64,000 nucleotides of DNA, from NCBI GenBank assembly GCA_964030785.1, contig OZ034972.1:16277183-16341182 (forward strand), given 5' to 3'. The DNA comes from Siderastrea siderea (taxonomy: Eukaryota > Cnidaria > Anthozoa > Scleractinia > Rhizangiidae). The stretch's first letter is position 1. Each line of letters begins with the position of its first letter. This document shows positions 53,461-61,095 of this stretch, piece by piece. The notes under the pieces are model-generated. The model saw nothing but the letters and a program-made list of their open reading frames with translations, searched no databases and was not told where the DNA came from. The translations under genes were made by a program, and so were the position numbers.

Positions 53461-53855
53461 AAAAACAGTTGTGACAGACCCAAAGCCCTGAAGGAATAGG
53501 CTGAGAAGGGCAGTGGATATCGTTTTTAGGGGAGCACATGTGCATGGTGAACATGTGATAGCGTAAATGGAACCTTTGTAGAACCTAGTAAATGCAAGGT
53601 AAATTACTGTGGACTTTGCCTAGGAATAAGGCTGCCTTGTACTACAAACAGGTAGCAATTGATGCTGCTATTCTTGCACTTTGGACTGGATGTCTACAGT
53701 TACTTAACAATACAGGGGCTCATTGAAACGATTGACATTGGTTGACATAGAATAAAGGTACTTTGTAATGAGTACTGTAGCACTCCTTTGTACAGCTTGA
53801 ACATAGTAGATCTCAAGGTTCATTAACCTCAGTTTACATGGTAATAAACTTGAAC
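53461..53855 (-). repeat. Ngaro repeat A1 (element 5' terminus)
   Basis: This 395-bp copy is identical by eye to A2. The outside junction is CTTGAAC|ATGTTGTTAATAAT. About 56 bases separate it from the Gag ATG, so A1 should carry the promoter of the element. Confidence 0.93.
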
Positions 53856-53919
53856 ATGTTGTTAATAATATGATAATATGATAATAATTACATGATGATG
53901 ATAATTACACTTGTGAAAT

Positions 53920-54525
53920 TATTGACATGGCAGTACCATCTGACAGAAACACCTCAATAAAGATGGCTGAGAAACTCTCTTAAGTATAGAGACTTGGAAA
54001 TCGAAATAGCCAGAATGTGGAAGATGCAGCCCGAAATGGTGCCAGTTGTTATTGGAGCATTGGGAGTCATTATAAAGGGGATGGATAAATACGTTGAGAG
54101 GATCCCAGGCTCAGTCTTCACAGCTGTCAAACGCAAAAAATTACCTCACACCCGGTCTTTCAGAGCCTTCACGAGCGCAAAGTTGGTATGGAAACAATGC
54201 AGAACATGTCCTGGCAAACCAAATTTCATGCTGGCAAAACTTGTACATGACAGTTACTTAATTTCCGACAAACTTTTGACATTTGTCTGTATTTTCCTTT
54301 GTAAAATTGTGGCGGGAACTGCGCACATGTCGTGTTTAACCGCTGTGAAGGTTCAGTCAACATCAATGATCTTCAAAAGATTACTCTTTTAGGAACAACC
54401 CACATTTTGAGGAAAGTTCTTTCAATAAAGTGAACTCTTTGGTGCCCTAGGACCATGGTTTGGCCCCGGTGCTTTAAAGCACAAAGGCATATAAAAGGAC
54501 ATCATCATCATCATAATAATACCTA
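53920..54525 (+). pseudogene. 3' tail of a LINE ORF2 (reverse transcriptase C-terminus), decayed
   Basis: Conceptual translation gives IDMAVPSDRNTSIKMAEKL and, after a one-base frameshift and stop near 53982, YRDLEIEIARMWKM, then VPVVIGALGVIIKGMDKYVE, RIPGS and, beyond a 233-bp insertion, VNINDLQKITLLGTTHILRK VLSIK and a stop at about 54434. These blocks are typical of the C-terminal end of LINE reverse-transcriptase proteins in invertebrates and vertebrates. The 3' tail ends in an ATC/ATA microsatellite (about 54499-54522). The 5' part is absent: either truncated on insertion or removed. Confidence 0.75.
54117..54349. mobile_element. 233-bp MITE inserted in the LINE tail, 9-bp target duplication
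   Basis: Termini TTCACAGCTGTCAAACGC and, as complement of the right end, TTCACAGCGGTTAAACAC are inverted repeats. GGCTCAGTC (54108-54116) and GGTTCAGTC (54350-54358) form a 9-bp duplication with one mismatch. Removing the insert and one duplicate restores the LINE reading frame (GSVNIN), which independently confirms the boundaries. Confidence 0.85.
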
Positions 54526-54568
54526 AGTGAGTTGTATCTCCTCCCTGCAGCTCACTCCCCTTGGTACC

Positions 54569-55015
54569 CGGGGGGGGGGGGTACTCCCATATATAACCTA
54601 TATAGGTGTGTGCCGCTGTGAAGGGTATGGTTTTCAAGCAGTTTAGTCTGGGATAGGGTATAGAAATCAGGGAGTCTTGGTCTAGGATAGGGTATCAATT
54701 ACCGGGAAACTAATGGGTGGTGTGAAAATTTAATCCAATTAATTAATGGGTTTGAAAAACTCGGAAATATAAAATATAAATGAAATCGCGACAATATTGT
54801 TGATCAAGAGATCGTTTTCCATTAAAAGCACTGTGTGGTTATATTTCTGATGGATAGCTCGAAAATATCTAGTCTGGGATGGGGTAGGGATTTTTGGCAT
54901 CTAGTCTAGAATAGGGTTGCAAAAACGACATGAACATGGTCTGGTATAGGTTAAGGGTTTCAGAGTCCCAGCGGCACACTCCCATCAAAATTTTTCCGAG
55001 TACCCCCCCCCCGGG
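54569..55015. mobile_element. 447-bp MITE with C/G-homopolymer termini and 9-bp duplication
   Basis: CTTGGTACC flanks it exactly on both sides (54560-54568, 55016-55024). The ends are C followed by eleven G and then GTACTCCC, facing GAGTACCCCCCCCCCGGG. Further inside, GTGTGCCGCTG pairs with CAGCGGCACAC. TAGTCTGGGATAGGGTA-type phrases are repeated within. A second, larger relative is at about 59738-60530. Confidence 0.85.
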
Positions 55016-55024
55016 CTTGGTACC

Positions 55025-55587
55025 AAGTACAGACTTTTCGGTTGCATGTGTTCAAAACATCACAGTCCTCAAATGACTCAAGGCTTGCTTGACAATCCTC
55101 TCTTATGGGAATTCAGAGACAAAGGAGTCTTAAAAATGTGTAATTGTTTTTCAGGGTTTTGATACATTGAACATAGGCTGTTAAGAATAATGTACTAGTC
55201 AATTGTAACCTCCCGCACACCCTGTGACAAAGTAGCGATGTGGATTTTTAGTGGTACCATAACTGTTTCTCATTTCTTTTTTTGGCACTTACCCTTGGAG
55301 TTTAATCTGTTAGAAATCTCGCACCACACGTTTCCAAAAAATTAATTTTTACTAGCCTGCGTAGCAGGTGTAAACGGGGACGGGGAAGGGGAGCAAGAAC
55401 GCAGGAGGACGGGGACCGGGGGCTTTAAAACCCACAATGCATTGCTCAGCTAATGTAAGCTGTTCTTCCGGTTATTCTGCTTTACTTGTTTTGGTACCGA
55501 CCCGCCATTGATAAAGAAATTGACATGGTAATCGATAAATTACCAACATTTATCTGACTAAAGCCATAACTGCTTACGGTTGGCAAG
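55025..55587 (+). other. upstream region of the PH-domain gene
   Basis: No gene. The interval contains a purine-rich GGGGACGGGGAAGGGG tract (about 55376-55392) and an ETS-like CTTCCGGTTA at about 55465. Both are compatible with a TATA-less promoter. The motifs are suggestive only. Confidence 0.45.
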
Positions 55588-58500
55588 ATGTACTTCGATC
55601 AGGGAGAGCAAAGGGAGATAAAAGTTGCTGTCATGTGGAAACGAGCCCAGGGAAAGAAGAAAGTGCTTTCGTCTGTCAACTGGAAAGAGAGAGTGTTCGT
55701 GCTTACACCGAAATCTCTCACCTACTTTGAAGGCACCCAAGAGGTAGGTGTTTACAGATACTGCGTAATACAGTAATTATCAATTTGACAGTTGGTATAT
55801 CTGTCTGACTGTTGTAGATTACTTCTATAGAACTGTTTATAATTGCATTAACTCGAGCTGAAGCTCGATTCGCTCTGTGCGGGTGCTTCCTTCTTCCTGC
55901 CCTGGAATTCCATCACACAAGTCACAGAAGCCTGACTGAAATCTGGGAATAACATAAAGACAGTTGTTTGAACAGGCCTTTACACTAAATGTTATCACTA
56001 TTTCACCGTTGTGTAAAAGATTGTTCCTCTTCTGGTCATATGGATGATTTGGTTAATGTTTTAATTTACTGTCAGATATTTTTAGGTCAGGTATGTGAAG
56101 AAGAATTAAAAACAAAATTTGCAATCGCAATTCACAGAGTACCTCAAGTTAGTAAAAGATAAAACTGTCTCTTCTGTTAGGTATCAGCCTGTTACCTTGT
56201 TTGATCAAAGTCATGCTAATTCTGTATGTACACATTGTAACATACCACTTATGGAAAATCTAAAATTATCCTAGAGGAAATTTAAACAAAAAAGAAAAAC
56301 AAAACTTGAGCCTAGTAGATCAGAAAAGGACACTTGGTGCTCTGTATATTCATGTGAGGTTGTGTGAATTAGTGAACAATCAGTGCTCCTTTGACCTCTC
56401 ACCCCTGTAACACAATCACAGTTATTATGCTTATTGCTGTTTAGTGAGTCTGGATTGAATCGAAATTAACTTTTTCAGAAATAACTTCTACTTGATGTAC
56501 TTGAACACAAAGCTTGACCCATATTGTGACAGCTTTTTTTTTTTTTACAATTGACATCCCACAGGTCATGAGTACAGTTGACTGTATTGTGGGTATATAA
56601 CAAACTGGACAGTAACCCCTGGCATACTAGATGATGTTTAGCTTGATTCAGAGCTACAGGGGTCATTGTGCAGCTTGTTAATCAATTGATGCAACAGTGA
56701 TGTGTACTTGTGACCTGTAAGAGACCTACCATGCTATTGTGCTTCCTCTCATTTGTTATCTGCATCACAATTTAATACTAATAAATGTACACCAGGATGT
56801 AAATATTTTGCCATCATAAGAGTATAATATTGTGACATATGGTGTCAATTCATGCTGCCTGCATAGAACTTGCCTACGTAGTTACTAAAAGAAGGAATGA
56901 GCTACAATGACCTACAATGAGCCACTGCGATCAACCACAATGACCTACAATGAGCTACAATGAGTTACAATGATCTACAATGAGCTTGAATGACCTACAA
57001 TGAGCTACAATGACCTACAAAAAGCTACAATGAGCTAAAATTAGCTAGAAGGGGTTAATAATATCACTATCCTTACCTTTTTATATGGTAGAAAGGTCGG
57101 TCCTGCGAGAGGAGAATAATTAGCGAAGAGCATTCAGACATAAATAAAGGCCGTTCTTTTAAAAACTTAAGCATTCGATATTTTACGTTATCTTTTAACC
57201 AGAAGTGGCCTCGATTGTTTGTTGAGGACCGCTCACTGGCGTAGCTTACAAAGGGGTAAGGTGCTCGTATTGTAAGAAGCACTTTCCGAGAATACCAAAC
57301 ATTATCCAAGGTGTCCAAGAATTACCCAGCATGTTCTACGATTTTTGCGGATTTTCTATGGTTGCAGCTTTCGCGGCAGGTGAGAAGCATTGCGTGACAG
57401 TCCATGTAGCTACATATAAATGCAGTACTCTTCATGACATAAGTGTATAAATAATGTCCAGCATTTTATAAGCCTTGAATAACTATACATTATTTCAAAG
57501 CTAATAAAATAAGGAATAAAAAAATCCTTCCAAGATACGAAGAAGAAATCGTGGGACCTTTTGCAGAATGCAGATGCTAGCCGTTGATTCACGAAGATTA
57601 CCGTAATCCTTGAATAAACATGTGTGATAAAACAAGTTTAAGTGAAATGTTTGAAAGATGATATTTTTTGCCGGGAATGAAGTTATTTATTTATGCAGCA
57701 CATCTTGCTTGAGATCACTTTGTCATTGAGGAAGACGCAACATAAACCCATTAGAACGAAAATAGCAAACCAAATAAAAACAAGACCAATATTTAGAAGT
57801 TAATGGCCACACCGGGTGGTGGTTTATTGTGTAAATCAAAACCTGATAATTTTCTCGTCAACAAAATCAATTTTCCGAACATAATCCATGCGGGGCCTTC
57901 AAGGCCAAAATACTTTAACTTCGTCTATACATGTTCTGATGTTACAAAATAAGATTAGAAGTGAGCCAGGCTGGCCGATTGGGGAGGGAAAAAATTTTAA
58001 AATGACCTTTGTGAGCTCAGGAGCAAAAGAGGCCAAAATGTGAACAGCGAGGTGGTAATTAAGCTCGGCCTGACTATGAAAATCATGACTACTGTATCTA
58101 TTGTTGCCTCCGATAGCGCCGCATAAATCTGATTATGCTGTTACATCATCTTTGTTTTATTATTCAAAACAGCATTTTAGAGTGCGAATTAGCGAATGTT
58201 TTGACGTACCAAAATGAGTGCTAAGATGACACGTTATCACATGACCTGTAATACCTGCGAGCACGTTTTTTTTATGCCCGTGACAGGTCATCGACAAACA
58301 ATCGAGGCCACTTCTGGTTAAAAGATAACGTAAAATCGTAAAATATGGCATGCTTAAGTTAATTCTTAAAAGAATGGCCTTTATTTACTTCCAGTGATTT
58401 TCTGAAGTGATCGGGTGGTCGCTAATTATTCTCTTCTCGCAGGACCGACCTTTCTACGGTATAAAAAGGTAAGGATGGTGATACTATTAACCCCTTCTAG

Positions 58501-61095
58501 CTAATTTTAGCTCATTGTAGCTTTTTGTAGGTCATTGGAGCTCATTGTAGGTCGTTGAAGCTGATTGGAGCTCCTTGTAACCCATTGTAGCTCATTGTAG
58601 GTCATTGTGGTTGATCGCTGTAGCTCATTGTAGATCATTGTAGCTCATTGTAGCTCATTGTAGCCCATTGTAGGTCATTGTAGGTCATTGTAGCTCATTC
58701 CTTCTTTTAGTAACTACGACTTTGCCTATCATCATGACATCTTTCCTGTGCTGTCACCGAACAAGTGCATGATAACCTTTAAGAGACATACGTCAAATTA
58801 TGTGTTCAGGGTAAAAATGTGGAAAGCTTGAAATGCAGCACTTTTTTTGGTTATGTATAATAATTGTGAGTGGCTGCTTTGCAAGGAGTGAAATGTGAGA
58901 AAGGTATTCCAGTAACATGGCTCACACCCCAGCTGTTTACCTGAGATGACTTCACTTGCAAGGGTGTGGCAAATGAACCATACAATGTATTTACTGTAAT
59001 TCCCCATTCAATTCACATCCAATAAATTGTCTCGTAAAGGTCTTTGTTTTAAGAAGTAATCTAATGCTGGATCACTTCTTTCTGACAGAAACGTGGAAAA
59101 AGGAAAGGGAGTATCTCTTTAAGCGCAGTGAAGGCTGTTGAGTTTGTAGATAACAATGCATTTGATGGAGATAAGAAACACTGCTTTCAAGTACGTAGGT
59201 TTCAAATTTTAATTTTATTTAAGGGACTAGCACCTAAAATAATAAGTTAAATAAATGTGAACCATATAAGTGTAACAGCTTTGAATTATTCTGGATTGAG
59301 TCAATTGTTGGTTTGACTGCCATCATGTTGTTTCCTTAGACATGCCCCTTTGTCAGGCAAAGGGGCTACAAATGTCGTAGGGTTTTTCAAACGTTTCAAA
59401 ATCCTACGACACTTTTTGTGTTGAGTGCAACTGTCATGAAGATGTAGTAAGCCTGATTTAGATGACACAATTCGTGTTGCAGACATGACGAGAGCAAGTC
59501 ACATACAACAAATGTAAGCAAAAATCGTACCATCTAAATCGGCCCTTAGGCACCCACATGGGCTACAGTACAGAAATTTGGTCGCCCACACTTGTAACTT
59601 AGGTGACCCAGGCTGCCAGGCTCCCGTTAGGCAGCAGCCTTGCTCACTCCAAAGCTCTCTTCTCTGAGTCATGGGACTGATGGCTCATTTTGTGCCACAA
59701 AGATAATGTGACAAACCTTGACCAAGGTCTGATACCCGGGGAGGGGGTACCCCTGTCAATTTAAAGGAGTTATGTCACGAGGATTTTGCTATTTTAGGTC
59801 AATTCTGTGCTAAAATCATAACCTAGTGCCTTCACTCATACACAAAATACTCCTGTAAAACTACGAGGAAGATATCAAATGAATTTTTTTCAGGAAGAGC
59901 TAACCATAATATTTTTTTTGGTGATTTTTGAGAACATAACATCAAAACTTGAAAAAATTGGCCCCATTTTTTCAAGTTTCAGTCCACTTCCATCCTTGCC
60001 ATCGGTAACAACAAATGACAGGAAACAGTTTCAGTGCCGTAAGATAGTCTTTAATAACAAAGCTAGAGCATTATTTTTGGAATTCAATTGATGCAAGACT
60101 CTTTTTAGCTTTTCAAAAAGATACTAAAATAGCGTGACATAGCCCCTTTAAGGAAAGGTGTGTGCCGCAAAGGTTCTTAAACCCTGACCCTTTTTAAGGA
60201 TAAGAAATCGAAAATTGATGTCCTTTTTAAGGCCCAAACCCGAAAAAATGACACCATATTCAAGGGAAAATCGACCACTAAAAATTGAATAGAATACTAG
60301 ACTAGGCCTAGTTTAATAATACGCCATCATAATCATGGTGTACATACTGCAATTTTAGTTAATACAAAAAAGGTACCCTATCTAAGGATCACACCGGGAT
60401 CACAATTCCAAAAAGGGGCAAAATGGATACCTTATTTAAGGCCTGAGAACCTCAAACACCATACCCTATTCCGCGGCACATACCTGTATACACTGTAGCT
60501 TATATTTGGAAGTACCCTCCCCCCCCTGGGGTCTAATGTAGTGCATTGCTAGTTTACCAGACAGTAGTAATTGGTAGGAAGATCTCGAACATTTCGAAAA
60601 ATGCCAGGACCTTCACGTGTATGGTACCATTTGAAATGTCCTGTGTTCAATCCAGTTTCAAGTACAAGGCAGACCTGTGGCTCATCAAATCATCGCTTAA
60701 CTTCAGTTTCCCTAGCATGAAGTGACTGTTAGCATTCCTGGTCCTCCCAGGGTGATATGCTAGGTCATAACAGGGTTACCACAGCATTTTATGAGGATTC
60801 CCCAACAATATAGCTGGTACCGATTTATACATTTGGGTCAAGTGAGACAATTTGAAGTAAGGTTCATTCTCTTAGGTGTATTTTACCTACAATATAAAGG
60901 TAAAGACAGTCTTTCACAGGTCCTGTAGTTATTCACTCAGGGCTTAATTGTACAGCATTCCTAGTGGCATTGGTTCATGCTGCATAATTTGCTATTCACC
61001 ATATACTTTGTAGGTTGTCTATGATGATTTGGTTCTCTATGTCAGTGCAAAATCTGAAAATGACAGGAAGGACTGGGTGGATACCATTCAAGATG
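55588..61095 (+). CDS. PH-domain protein, probably Tec/BTK-family tyrosine kinase (first three coding exons; continues past the window)
   Basis: Exons 55588-55743, 59089-59190 and 61014-61095 join in phase and end in phase 1. The product begins MYFDQGEQREIKVAVMWKRA, then VNWKERVFVLTPKSLTYFEG, KRKGSISLSAVKAVEFVDNN, CFQVVYDDLVLYVSAKSEND and RKDWVDTIQD. The KK-Y/WKERLFVLT-SLTYYEG, KGSI and FQVVYDD-LYV order is that of Tec-kinase PH domains, which bind PIP3 at the plasma membrane. RASA2/3-type RasGAPs have a similar PH, so without the Zn/BTK motif, SH3, SH2 and kinase exons the assignment stays provisional. Intron 1 (3.3 kb) hosts a 1.8-kb transposon and intron 2 a MITE. The ATG context is GCAAGATGTAC. 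Confidence 0.7.
56877..58718. mobile_element. 1.84-kb transposon with very long inverted repeats containing a ten-base minisatellite
   Basis: The ends CGTAGTTACTAAAAGAAGGA and its complement are followed in both arms by an array of ATGAGCTACA/ATGACCTACA units. The arrays run at about 56897-57050 on the left and complementary at about 58490-58700 on the right. The arms go on pairing through GGTCGGTCCTGCGAGAGGAG to AGAAGTGGCCTCGATTGTTT (to about 57232 and 58285). ACTTGCCTA (56868-56876) and ACTTTGCCTA (58719-58728) flank it, a 9-bp duplication with one added base. This suggests a Mutator-like element with tandem-repeat arms. No transposase. Confidence 0.8.
59335..59412. repeat. double hairpin in PH-gene intron 2
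   Basis: GCCCCTTTG/CAAAGGGGC (about 59343-59367) and TGTCGTAGG/CCTACGACA (about 59374-59411) are two adjacent inverted repeats with short loops, probably part of a fold-back MITE. Confidence 0.65.
59738..60530. mobile_element. relative of the C/G-terminated MITE family, possibly composite
   Basis: The left end CCCGGGGAGGGGGTACCCCT and right end AAGTACCCTCCCCCCCTGGG are inverted. GTGTGCCGC near 60160 and GCGGCACAT near 60473 match the inner pair of the element at 54569-55015, as do phrases on the pattern ACCATACCCTATT. The left part (59760-60150) may be an unrelated sequence trapped between ends, because an inner copy appears to start near 60145. Flanks GGTCTGATA and GGTCTAATG are similar, not identical. 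Confidence 0.55.

Larger units (their letters stand above)
47679..53855 (-). mobile_element. Ngaro-type (DIRS order) tyrosine-recombinase retrotransposon with split direct repeats
   Basis: Read on the minus strand the order is A1 (53855-53461), Gag-like ORF, RT-RNase H, tyrosine recombinase, B1 (49357-48962), A2 (48957-48563), a 488-bp spacer, and B2 (48074-47679). An A1-ORFs-B1-A2-B2 layout with a tyrosine recombinase instead of an integrase defines Ngaro/PAT-like elements. These integrate through a circular intermediate without target duplication, and none is seen here. No methyltransferase domain of the DIRS1 type was found. A repeats look identical and B repeats differ at one position, so the copy is young. 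Confidence 0.93.

Noticed and set aside
56895..58705. CRISPR array
   Set aside because: The ten-base units are contiguous without spacers and occur as inverted arms of a transposon in an animal intron.
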